From Synaphobranchus kaupii (taxonomy: Eukaryota > Chordata > Actinopteri > Anguilliformes > Synaphobranchidae), in contig JAINUF010000034.1 in NCBI GenBank assembly GCA_029718625.1, positions 248,001 through 312,000 on the forward strand: DNA of 64,000 bases, in the 5' to 3' direction. Both the position numbers and the translations under genes were made by a program. A model generated the notes under the pieces. The model saw only the letters and a list, made by a program, of their open reading frames with translations. It did not search any database and was not told where the DNA came from. This document shows, piece after piece, positions 8,871 through 20,428 of this stretch (position 1 is the stretch's first letter; each line of letters begins with the position of its first letter).

Positions 8871-11800
8871 GCGATGGGTACCAGGTTACCTGGAGAGGGG
8901 AGGTAGAGGCACGCTGGCCTCCAGGGCATGGCCGCCACCTCTCGGACCTGAGGGTGGTGCTGTTGGGGGAGCGGGAGACCGGAAAGAGCTTGGCGGGAAA
9001 TGCCATCTTGGGCGGGGCTCTGTTCCAGGCCGGGACGGTCACGGAGGAGTGCGCCAGCATGCAGGGAGAGGTGGCGGGAAGATGGGTCACCGTGGTGGAC
9101 ACGCCCGGCTGGGAGCGCATAAGGACCCCCGAGAGGGTCCGACACGAGATCCGGAGGAGCGTGACTCTGTGTCCACCCGGTCCCCACGCCCTCCTGCTGG
9201 TTGTGGGCGTGGACTCCGACATCGCCGTGCAGGCAGCGACAGAGAACCTGGAGATTCTGGGCGATGAGGCCTGGGGGCACGCCCTCGTCCTGTTCACAGG
9301 CGGGGACAAGCTGAGGCAGGGCGTGACCATCGAGCAGCACGTCCAGCATTCGGGGGAAGCCCGGCGACTCGTGGAGAGATGCGATGGCAGGTACCACGTC
9401 ATCAGCGGCATGGAGCCAGAGAACGGCGCGCAGGTGACCGAGCTGCTGGAGAAGGTTGAGGACCTGGCGGCGGGAAAATGTGGCCAACCGTTTACGCCTC
9501 TGACACAGGAGATAAGAGAGCTGGTCAGGAAGAAGGAGTGGAGATGGAAGCCTGTGACGGAGACAAAAAGGAGGGAGGTGAGAAGCAGGTGGAGTTTCGA
9601 GAGGAAAGCCAAGGAAAGGGACAGAATGGAGGGAAAGGCAGAGATGGGGAGGGAGGAGGAGGAGGCGGACAGAAGGCAAACAGAGATGAGGGAGCTACAA
9701 GAAAGTGTAAACATGGAGATGCAGGAAGTGAAAGAGAAAAATGACAAAATCACTGCTATTCTTGACCAGGAGTACAGACTAAGAGAGGGGGACATCAAGA
9801 CTGAAAACAAGGTGAAAATGGAGGAGAAAGAGAGGGAGATCAAAGCCCTGAAAGAGAAGAATGAAGAACGGGAGATCAGAATATTGACTGCGGAAAGAGA
9901 GATGAATCAAGAGAGACAGAAGTGGGAAGAGGAAAGGAAAAAGATGTCCCAGAACATGACAAAAGAAAGAGAGGAGCTGGAAGAAAGGATTGACGAGGAA
10001 CAAAAGAAGAGCAATGAGCTAATGGAAAGAACAGCAGCAACGGAAAAACAAATGGACGAGTTGAGAGGATCGTACAGAGAGACTGAAAACAAGGTGAAGG
10101 AAACAAACAGGATGATGGAAGAGATTAAGATGCAGAGTAAGAGAAGAGAGAAGGATAGAGAAGGGGAGTGCAGACAGAGACTTATTAAGACAGAAGAAGA
10201 ATTGAGAAAAATAATTGAAGATAAAAATAGAGAAATAGAGGACCTGGCAATGAAATGCAGTGAAACTCAAGAGGAGGCGGAGAAACTGAAGGAAAATAAT
10301 AAAGAGAACGACTTAATGTTGGAGAAAATGAAAGAGATTTATGAAGAGCAAAAGATGAAAAGAGAAGCTGAAATCAAAGGCAAGATACAGAAGAGTGACA
10401 GTGAAATACAAGAATTACAGCACAGAATTCAGGTCGGAGAGCGAAATACTGAAGGTCTGAAGCAGGACTTTGAAAAGGAACAGCGACAGAGGGAAGAGGT
10501 GTGGGAAGTGGAAAATGAGAAGATGAAGAAGCAGATGGAGGACACAAAAGAGATGCTGGTGAAGAACATGAAAGAGAAGGAGAAAGAGATTGGAGAGCTG
10601 AGGGGAAATTATGAGGAGAAAATTAGAGAAATTCACACAGAAAATGAGGAAAAACTAAGAGAGCGTGAAAAAGAGATCAGAAAGATGGAGGGAGCACTCA
10701 GGGGAAAAGACAAGGAGATAGAATGTACAAAACAGCATTATGAAGAGGAACTGAGGAAGAGACAGTTGGAGACTAAACAAAAGGATGAAGAGAAAGAGAG
10801 GGAGGTAGAGAAAAACAGACAGACTTTGACAGCAGGAGAAGCACAGCTTGAGATGAAGGACAGAAGAATTTCAGAGCTGAAGCATCAAGTGCAGGAAAAT
10901 GAACAAAGAGCAGGAGAGACAGAAAAGAGACTGGAGGAAGAACTGAGGAAGAGAGAACAGGAGCTGGAGGAGAAAATAAAGGAGAGGGAGAAGGAGGAAG
11001 AAGAGATGAGGGAGAGGTGTGAGCACAGCGAAAGGCACACAGCACAGCTGGAGGTCATCATTAATCAGCTAAAGACAGAGAATGCAGAACAGGTGGAGAG
11101 AATTCACTTAACTGAGAAAGAGAGGGATGAGATTAAACAACAGCACAGAGAGAAGGAATTACAGAGAGAGGAAGAGATGGAGGGAGCGGTCAGAGAAAGA
11201 GACAAAGAGATAAAAGACATGAAGATGGAACTGAATGAATTACAGAAGAAAAACAATGAGAAGGAGAGAGAGGTGGATGAACTGAGACGCACCGTTGAGG
11301 AAGAAGAGGAGAAAATAACAGCATCTCTGCAGAAATATAAGGAAGAACAAAAACAGAGGGAAGAGGAATGGAAAAAGAAAGATGAAAAGATGGAGAGAGA
11401 GATGGAGGAGATAAAAGAGATGTATGAGGAGAAAATGAAGGTGAGAGATACAGAGATAGACTCAGCCCTGGAGGAGAAAGAAAAAGTGATTAAAGAACTA
11501 AAACAAAAGTATGAAGAGATCAAGAGAAATTTGGTTTTCCTTAAAGAAAGATATGAGGCACTGAGCCGGGAGAGAGATGGACAGATTGAAGAGATAAAAA
11601 AGAGGTGCGAGGACTACAGGAAAGAAACAGAGGAGCAGAAAATAAGGGCTGAGAGCAGAGAGACCGAGATGGAGCAGAGAAACGACATGCAGAAGAGAGA
11701 GCTCGACAAAATGAACGAAACAAATAAGAAGAAAGACAAGGAGATAGAATGTATAAAACAGCATTATGAAGAGGAACTGAGGAAGAGACAGTTGGAGACA

Positions 11801-14800
11801 AAACAAAAGGATGAAGAGAAAGAGAGGGAGGTGGAGAAAAACAGACATACTCTGACAGCAGGAGAAGTGCAGCTTGAGCTGAAGGACAGAAGAATTTCAG
11901 AGCTGATGCATCAAGTGCAGGAAAATGAACAAAGAGCAGGAGAGACAGAAAAGAGACTGGATGAAGAACTGAGGAAGAGAGAACAGGAGCTGGAGGAGAA
12001 AATAAAGGAGAGGGAGAAGGAGGAAGAAGAGATGAGGGAGAGGTGTGAGCACAGCGAAAGGCACACAGCACAGCTGGAGGTCATCATTAATCAGCTAAAG
12101 ACAGAGAACGCAGAACTGGTGGAGATAATTCACTTAACTGAGAAAGAGAGGGATGAGATTAAACAACAGCACGGAGAGAAGGAATTACAGAGAGAGGAAG
12201 AGATGGAGGGAGTGGTCAGAGAAAGAGAAAAGGAGATAAAAGACATGAAGATGGAACTGAATGAATTACAGAAGAAAAACGATGAGAAAGAGAGAGAGGT
12301 GGATGAACTGAGACACGCCGTTGAGGAAGGAGAGGAGAAAATAACAGCATCTCTGCAGAAATATGAGGAAGAACAAAAACAGAGGGAAGAGGAATGGAAA
12401 AAGAAAGATGAAAAGATGGAGAGAGAGATGGAGGAGATAAAAGAGATGTATGAGGAGAAAATGAAGGTGAGAGATATAGAGATAGACTCAGCCCTGGAGG
12501 AGAAAGAAAAAGTGATTAAAGAACTAAAACAAAAGTATGAAGAGAGCGAGAGAAATTTGGTTTTCCTTAAAGAAACATATGAGGCACTGAACCAGGAGAG
12601 AGATGGACAGATTGAGGAGATAAAAAAGAGGTGCGAGGACTACAGGAAAGAAACAGAGGAGCAGAAAATAAGGACTGAGAGCAGAGAGACAGAGATCAGA
12701 GAGATGGAGCAGAGAAACGACATGCAGAAGAGAGAGATCGACAAAATGAACGAAACAAATAAGAAGAAAGACAAGGAGATAGAATGTATAAAACAGCATT
12801 ATGAAGAGGAACTGAGGAAGAGACAGTTGGAGACAAAACAGAAAGATGAAGAGAAAGAGAGGGAGGTGGAGAAAAACAGACGGACTCTGACAGCAGGAGA
12901 AGCACAGCTTGAGATGAAGGACAGAAGAATTTCAGAGCTGATGCATCAAGTGCAGGAAAATGAACAAAGAGCAGGAGAGACAGAAAAGAGACTGGATGAA
13001 GAACTGAGGAAGAGAGAACAGGAGCTGGAGGAGAAAATAAAGGAGAGGGAAAAGGAGGAAGAAGAGATGAGGGAGAGGTGTGAGCACAGCGAAAGGCACA
13101 CAGCACAGCTGGAGGTCATCATTAATCAGCTAAAGACAGAGAATGCAGAACTGGTGGAGAAAATTCACTTAACTGAGAAAGAGAGGGATGACATTAAACA
13201 ACAGCACGGAGAGAAGGAATTACAGAGAGAGGAAGAGATGGAGGGAGTGGTCAGAGAAAGAGACAAAGAGATAAAAGACATGAAGATGGAACTGAATGAA
13301 TTACAGAAGAAAAACGATGAGAAGGAGAGAGAGGTGGATGAACTGAGATGCACCATTGAGGAAGAAGAGGAGAAAATAACAGCATCTCTGCAGAAATATG
13401 AGGAAGAACAAAAACAGAGGGAAGAGGAATGGAAAAAGAAAGATGAAAAGATGGAGAGAGAGATGGAGGAGATAAAAGAGATGTATGAGGAGAAAATGAA
13501 GGTGAGAGATACAGAGATAGACTTAGCCCTGGAGGAGAAAGAAAAAGTGATTAAAGAACTAAAACAAAAGTATGAAGAGAGCGAGAGAAATTTGGTTTTC
13601 CTTAAAGAAAGATATGAGGCACTGAGCCAGGAGAGAGATGGACAAATTGAGGAGATAAAAAAGAGGTGCGAGGACTACAGGAAAGAAACAGAGGAGCAGA
13701 AAATAAGGGATGAGAGCAGAGAGACCGAGATGGAGCAGAGAAACGACATGCAGAAGAGAGAGATCGACAAAATGAACAAAACTAATAAGAAGAAAGACAA
13801 GGAGATAGAATGTATAAAACAGCATTATGAAGAGGAACTGAGGAAGAGACAGTTGGAGACAAAACAGAAAGATGAAGAGAAAGAGAGGGAGGTGGAGAAA
13901 AACAGACGGACTCTGACAGCAGGAGAAGCACAGCTTGAGATGAAGGACAGAAGAATTTCAGAGCTGATGCATCAAGTGCAGGAAAATGAACAAAGAGCAG
14001 GAGAGACAGAAAAGAGACTGGATGAAGAACTGAGGAAGAGAGAACAGGAGCTGGAGGAGAAAATAAAGGAGAGAGAGAAGGAGGAAGAAGAGATGAGGGA
14101 GAGGTGTGAGCACAGCGAAAGGCACACAGCACAGCTGGAGGTCATCATTAATCAGCTAAAGACAGAGAACGCAGAACTGGTGGAGAGAATTCACTTAACT
14201 GAGAAAGAGAGGGATGAGATTAAACAACAGCACGGAGAGAAGGAATTACAGAGAGAGGAAGAGATGGAGGGAGTGGTCAGAGAAAGAGAAAAGGAGATAA
14301 AAGACATGAAGATGGAACTGAATGAATTACAGAAGAAAAACGATGAGAAAGAGAGAGAGGTGGATGAACTGAGACACGCCGTTGAGGAAGGAGAGGAGAA
14401 AATAACAGCATCTCTGCAGAAATATGAGGAAGAACAAAAACAGAGGGAAGAGGAATGGAAAAAGAAAGATGAAAAGATGGAGAGAGAGATGGAGGAGATA
14501 AAAGAGATGTATGAGGAGAAAATGAAGGTGAGAGATATAGAGATAGACTCAGCCCTGGAGGAGAAAGAAAAAGTGATTAAAGAACTAAAACAAAAGTATG
14601 AAGAGAGCGAGAGAAATTTGGTTTTCCTTAAAGAAACATATGAGGCACTGAACCAGGAGAGAGATGGACAGATTGAGGAGATAAAAAAGAGGTGCGAGGA
14701 CTACAGGAAAGAAACAGAGGAGCAGAAAATAAGGACTGAGAGCAGAGAGACAGAGATCAGAGAGATGGAGCAGAGAAACGACATGCAGAAGAGAGAGATC

Positions 14801-17800
14801 GACAAAATGAACGAAACAAATAAGAAGAAAGACAAGGAGATAGAATGTATAAAACAGCATTATGAAGAGGAACTGAGGAAGAGACAGTTGGAGACAAAAC
14901 AGAAAGATGAAGAGAAAGAGAGGGAGGTGGAGAAAAACAGACGGACTCTGACAGCAGGAGAAGCACAGCTTGAGATGAAGGACAGAAGAATTTCAGAGCT
15001 GATGCATCAAGTGCAGGAAAATGAACAAAGAGCAGGAGAGACAGAAAAGAGACTGGATGAAGAACTGAGGAAGAGAGAACAGGAGCTGGAGGAGAAAATA
15101 AAGGAGAGGGAAAAGGAGGAAGAAGAGATGAGGGAGAGGTGTGAGCACAGCGAAAGGCACACAGCACAGCTGGAGGTCATCATTAATCAGCTAAAGACAG
15201 AGAATGCAGAACTGGTGGAGAAAATTCACTTAACTGAGAAAGAGAGGGATGACATTAAACAACAGCACGGAGAGAAGGAATTACAGAGAGAGGAAGAGAT
15301 GGAGGGAGTGGTCAGAGAAAGAGACAAAGAGATAAAAGACATGAAGATGGAACTGAATGAATTACAGAAGAAAAACGATGAGAAGGAGAGAGAGGTGGAT
15401 GAACTGAGATGCACCATTGAGGAAGAAGAGGAGAAAATAACAGCATCTCTGCAGAAATATGAGGAAGAACAAAAACAGAGGGAAGAGGAATGGAAAAAGA
15501 AAGATGAAAAGATGGAGAGAGAGATGGAGGAGATAAAAGAGATGTATGAGGAGAAAATGAAGGTGAGAGATACAGAGATAGACTTAGCCCTGGAGGAGAA
15601 AGAAAAAGTGATTAAAGAACTAAAACAAAAGTATGAAGAGAGCGAGAGAAATTTGGTTTTCCTTAAAGAAAGATATGAGGCACTGAGCCAGGAGAGAGAT
15701 GGACAGATTGAGGAGATAAAAAAGAGGTGCGAGGACTACAGGAAAGAAACAGAGGAGCAGAAAATAAGGGCTGAGAGCAGAGAGACCGAGATGGAGCAGA
15801 GAAACGACATGCAGAAGAGAGAGATCGACAAAATGAACAAAACTAATAAGAAGAAAGACAAGGAGATAGAATGTATAAAACAGCATTATGAAGAGGAACT
15901 GAGGAAGAGACAGTTGGAGACAAAACAGAAAGATGAAGAGAAAGAGAGGGAGGTGGAGAAAAACAGACGGACTCTGACAGCAGGAGAAGCACAGCTTGAG
16001 ATGAAGGACAGAAGAATTTCAGAGCTGATGCATCAAGTGCAGGAAAATGAACAAAGAGCAGGAGAGACAGAAAAGAGAGTGGATGAAGAACTGAGGAAGA
16101 GAGAACAGGAGCTGGAGGAGAAAATAAAGGAGAGAGAGAATGAGGAAGAAGAGATGAGGGAGAGGTGTGAGCACAGCGAAAGGCACACAGCACAGCTGGA
16201 GGTCATCATTAATCAGCTAAAGACAGAGAACGCAGAACTGGTGGAGAGAATTCACTTAACTGAGAAAGAGAGGGATGAGATTAAACAACAGCACGGAGAG
16301 AAGGAATTACAGAGAGAGGAAGAGATGGAGGGAGTGGTCAGAGAAAGAGAAAAGGAGATAAAAGACATGAAGATGGAACTGAATGAATTACAGAAGAAAA
16401 ACGATGAGAAAGAGAGAGAGGTGGATGAACTGAGACACGCCGTTGAGGAAGGAGAAGAGAAAATAACAGCATCTCTGCAGAAATATGAGGAAGAACAAAA
16501 ACAGAGGGAAGAGGAATGGAAAAAGAAAGATGAAAAGATGGAGAGAGAGATGGAGGAGATAAAAGAGATGTATGAGGAGAAAATGAAGGTGAGAGATATA
16601 GAGATTGACTCAGCCCTGGAGGAGAAAGAAAAAGTGATTAAAGAACTAAAACAAAAGTATGAAGAGAGCGAGATAAATTTGGTTTTCCTTAAAGAAACAT
16701 ATGAGGCACTGAACCAGGAGAGAGATGGACAGATTGAGGAGATAAAAAAGAGGTGCGAGGACTACAGGAAAGAAACAGAGGAGCAGAAAATAAGGGCTGA
16801 GAGCAGAGAGACCGAGATGGAGCAGAGAAACGACATGCAGAAGAGAGAGCTCGACAAAATGAACGAAACAAATAAGAAGAAAGACAAGGAGATAGAATGT
16901 ATAAAACAGCATTATGAAGAGGAACTGAGGAAGAGACAGTTGGAGACAAAACAAAAGGATGAAGAGAAAGAGAGGGAGGTGGAGAAAAACAGACATACTC
17001 TGACAGCAGGAGAAGTGCAGCTTGAGCTGAAGGACAGAAGAATTTCAGAGCTGATGCATCAAGTGCAGGAAAATGAACAAAGAGCAGGAGAGACAGAAAA
17101 GAGACTGGATGAAGAACTGAGGAAGAGAGAACAGGAGCTGGAGGAGAAAATAAAGGAGAGGGAGAAGGAGGAAGAAGAGATGAGGGAGAGGTGTGAGCAC
17201 AGCGAAAGGCACACAGCACAGCTGGAGGTCATCATTAATCAGCTAAAGACAGAGAATGCAGAACTGGTGGAGAGAATTCACTTAACTGAGAAAGGGAGGG
17301 ATGAGATTAAACAACAGCACAGAGAGAAGGAATTACAGAGAGAGGAAGAGATGGAGGGAGCGGTCAGAGAAAGAGACAAAGAGATAAAAGACATGAAGAT
17401 GGAACTGAATGAATTACAGAAGAAAAACAATGAGAAGGAGAGAGAGGTGGATGAACTGAGACGCGCCGTTGAGGAAGGAGAGGAGAAAATAACAGCATCT
17501 CTGCAGAAATATGAGGAAGAACAAAAACAGAGGGAAGAGGAATGGAAAGAGAAAGATGAAAAGACGGAGAGAGAGATGGAGGAGATAAAAGAGATGTATG
17601 AGGAGAAAATGAAGGTGAGGGATACAGAGATAGACTCAGCCCTGGAGGAGAAAGAAAAAGTGATTAATGAACTAACACAAAAGTACAAAGAGAGCGAGAG
17701 AAATTTGGTTTGCCTTAGAGAGAGATATGAGGCACTGAGCCGGGAGAGAGATGGACAGATTGAAGAGATAAAAAAGAGGTGCGAGGACTACAGGAAAGAA

Positions 17801-18109
17801 ATCGATGAGCAAAAAACAAGGGCTGAGAGCAGAGAGACAGAGGTCAGAGAACTGATGACTAATTATGAGGAGCAAAGGAGACATATGCACACAGAAAATG
17901 AGAAGAAGCTGAATGAGCGAGAAACAGAGATCGGGGAGATGGAGGGAGCGCTCAGAGAAAAAGACAAAGAGATGGAACAGATAAAGATGGAGCTGAAGGA
18001 GTTCCAAAAGAGGAACGGAAAGGAAAGGAGAGAGGTGGACGAAGCATGGATGGGAAGCGTCATTGAGGAAAGAGAGGGAGGAGACCGCAGTTTCTCTACA
18101 GAAGTATGA
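8871..18109 (+). CDS. GIMAP8-like gene, exon 3: second AIG1 domain plus giant repeat-built coiled coil (open part)
   Basis: The acceptor TCTGACAG at 8870 (phase 1) joins this exon in frame to exon 2, giving a 3,369-residue product to the stop at 18107. First comes an AIG1 domain: P-loop GERETGKSL (about residues 323-331), VVDTPGW, TLCPPGPHALLLVV and G4 LVLFTGGDKL. From about residue 500 to the end the protein is an uninterrupted Glu/Lys/Arg/Met-rich helical coil with no Pro or Gly breaks of note. Seven units of 342 or 345 residues make up most of it (10709 to about 17850). Known GIMAPs have one to three AIG1 domains and only short coils. The architecture suggests a GTPase on a rod some 0.4 micrometre long, golgin-like in form; that role is inference. 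The stop at 18107 follows a frameshift near 18080, so the true protein may be longer. A shorter start inside the exon (8813 frame) is unlikely given the splice phases. Confidence 0.85.
10709..17850 (+). repeat. Coding megasatellite: seven tandem 1,026/1,035-bp units
   Basis: Unit starts, marked by the codons for DKEIEC, are at 10709, 11735, 12770, 13796, 14831, 15857 and 16883; spacings are 1026, 1035, 1026, 1035, 1026 and 1026 bp. All are multiples of three, so the frame is kept. The 9-bp difference is a 3-residue insertion (ETEIREMEQ versus ETEMEQ). The first unit and the right end of the last are the most diverged. Sequence before the first unit (HTENEEKLREREKEI) and after the last (HTENEKKLNERETEI) is related, implying an older, larger repeat around the young array. 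Confidence 0.95.
12071..16193 (+). repeat. 2,061-bp higher-order duplication inside the coding array
   Basis: Two consecutive two-unit blocks (1,035 + 1,026 bp) repeat at 2,061-bp spacing and are almost identical. For example, 12696-13106 and 14757-15167 translate identically on both strands, as do 13165-13356 and 15226-15417. Scattered single differences occur (Asp/Ala near 13709 and 15770; Leu/Val near 16080). This indicates a recent tandem duplication or gene-conversion homogenisation. Confidence 0.9.
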
Positions 18110-19859
18110 GGAAGGACAAAAACAGAGGGAAGACCTGTGGAAAGAGAAATATGAAAAGATGGAGAGGGAGATGAAGGAGGCAAAGCAGATTTATGAGGAG
18201 AAATTGAAGGTGATAGAGACAGAGGTGGAGATAAAAGACAGGTGCTTTAATGAACTGAAACAGAAGTATGAGCACAGTGAGGAACACTTGGTTTCTGTTA
18301 AAGTGGGGTACAAAGACACTCAGGAGAACATAGAGAAACTACAGGCAGTGCTGTTGCAAAGAGAGACTGAGCTGGGAGAGGTCAGAGAGAGGTGTGAGGG
18401 ATACAAAAAGAAACTAGAAGTGCTGAAAGGGGCCATTTCTGAGAAAGATTGGAACAATCCAAATTACCAAGAGGAACTCAAGATCAAGGAAGGAATAATA
18501 ACATGTATAGATGGAGAAGACGATAACGGGCCAGAGAGAAACAGACAACTTCTGGAGGAAAGCACAAGGCAGAGAGATGCAGAGATAAACCAAATTCCCA
18601 AGCCGAAGGAAGAAGATGTTGGAGAGTTGAGGCGCGCCATTGAAGAGAAAGAGAAGGAATTCACAGAGAAAGAATTATATTATAAAGTAGAAGCAAAAAC
18701 CAGAGAGGAAGAGGTGATGGTGATGGTATCAGAGAGGGAGGCTGTGATTCAAGAATTAAAAAGGATCTGTGAGAAGAAAGCGAGGGAGATTAATGATATG
18801 GTCAAAACTCACGAAATGGAGACAAACAAGAAAGAGTCCGAATTTTACCGCAAACTCAAAGTGACTGAGGATCAGCTCAAAGAGCTACAACTGAGGTACG
18901 TAGAAAGAGGGAGGGAAATGGAGGACATGTTAGAAATGCACAAAAACGCGAAAAGAGGAGCAGAGGAATTATTCACAGTGTATCAGGGGGTGGGGAACAG
19001 AGGCAGAGAAAAAGACACAGAAGAACCAAGACAAATGTGTGAGGATGAAAAGAAAGACATGGAAGGTCCACGGGGACAAAGCTCCTGGGAAACGATTGCT
19101 AGGCAGAGTCAGGAATACGAGGTGCAACGGAGGCAAGAGGAAGGAGACGAGGCCAAACTTCTGGAAGAAACTGTGAAAATCGCCCCAGATCAGGGGGGGA
19201 ACATCCAAAATCATCTCAGATCCGGCAGAAACAGGACAAATCACCAACAGTCTGGCCGAAGAACTCAAATTTACCTCAGATAAGGAGGGCTTCACTCAGC
19301 ATTATGTAGAAGCAGAAGAAATATCACCAAGTCAGATGGAGAGGGATAAAATCAACCAACAGCAGAATAAAAACCAGCATAAACACCCAAAATGAGGAGG
19401 AAGTGGACAAAATTGATGCCGAACAAGGTGACACTGCAGCATTATCCATAAAAGCAGGCAAGATGGAGGAAAGAGAAGCAGGGGTCAAAAAAGAGAAGCA
19501 GGAGCTAATAGAAGAGGTAGGCAAGCCCAAACAGAAGAATGAAAGACACAGAGTGAGGAAAGGCTCGAAAGAGAAGAATCCCAACCTTCACGGCGACGGC
19601 GAGACGGTCAATGACCTCCCGCCGAACAAGGAGGTGAGAGAGAGGAGGATTTCCAAAAGAGAGAGTAAGGACCCTGAGCAACAGAGAGAGGAGGAGAGGA
19701 GGGCACAGAAGGACATGACTGAGCGCAGTGCAGTATGTGAGGAAAGAAGCTTCCGGAAACAGGCGAAGGAGATGAGAAAGAGAGAGGATCTGAGAAAGGA
19801 GATGGAGCTGAAGGTACCTAAACCACCTCAAAGACAGAGCCCTACTAAACCAGCTGCAT
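18110..19859 (+). pseudogene. GIMAP8-like exon 3, downstream part, out of frame in this assembly
   Basis: Coiled-coil coding sequence continues past the stop, but in shifted frames. Relative to the repeat consensus a net change of -2 (or +1) occurs near 18075-18090. A 406-codon frame then runs to about 19195, a second shift falls at a G7 run (19194-19200), and a third at about 19370-19395. After that the original frame resumes (begins NEEEVDKIDAEQGD near 19391) and runs to a donor CAT|GTAAGT at 19859/19860, phase 1, matching exon 4. Each segment is open only in its own frame and all remain Glu/Lys-rich. The three shifts sum to zero. Either the gene is decaying at its 3' end or the assembly has indel errors in purine and homopolymer tracts. 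Confidence 0.65.
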
Positions 19860-20428
19860 GTAAGTCCCTCCCATATGGTGCTTTAGTACTTCATATGTTA
19901 AAAACTACTGTAAATAATACTGTAACGTCTTTGCATCCATTACAGCTAATGTCATTTCTTCACACTTAATTATGCGATACACATAAAAGGATTCCATGGA
20001 TTTGCTCTAAAAGGCTTATTGTTAGTTGTCAGCAGAGGACTCAAGGGGAATCTTACACGCTTCCTCCATTAACATGTTAGATTTTATTGTGCTTTTCACC
20101 CTCTCAATATAGGAAATCTGTACTATATCTGACCATGAAGTGTTGCAGTGGGAGTAAAGTTGGAAACATCCCATCTACACTAATTGCTCGTAATCACATC
20201 ACTATTGGCTATTCTCTGTTCTCAGTATAACATTGTTCCACATTTATTTACCCACAGTGTCATACCTGCTGTAATATGTATCAATTTTGTGAAATATCTC
20301 TCTGTGACAATTACATTTTTTACGAGTGCAATAAGCAATTCATTTTCATGGATGATTTTCAAATCCAGATAACTGTTAACTAGTATCAAGTACACAGCCT
20401 CACAATATGCCTGCTCTTTTTGCTTCAG

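Noticed and set aside
10773..17219. Many minus-strand Ser/Leu/Phe-rich frames opposite the coil
   Set aside because: They are the complement of Glu/Lys/Arg codons and repeat with the same 1,026/1,035-bp period; shadows of the + strand exon.
18060..18110. Programmed ribosomal frameshift at 18.08 kb
   Set aside because: No classical slippery heptamer with a downstream structure is evident, and two further shifts would also be needed; indels are simpler.
19403..19969. Separate small gene starting at 19403
   Set aside because: The start is GTG inside ongoing coil sequence and the frame runs into a phase-1 donor at 19859; it is the last piece of exon 3.
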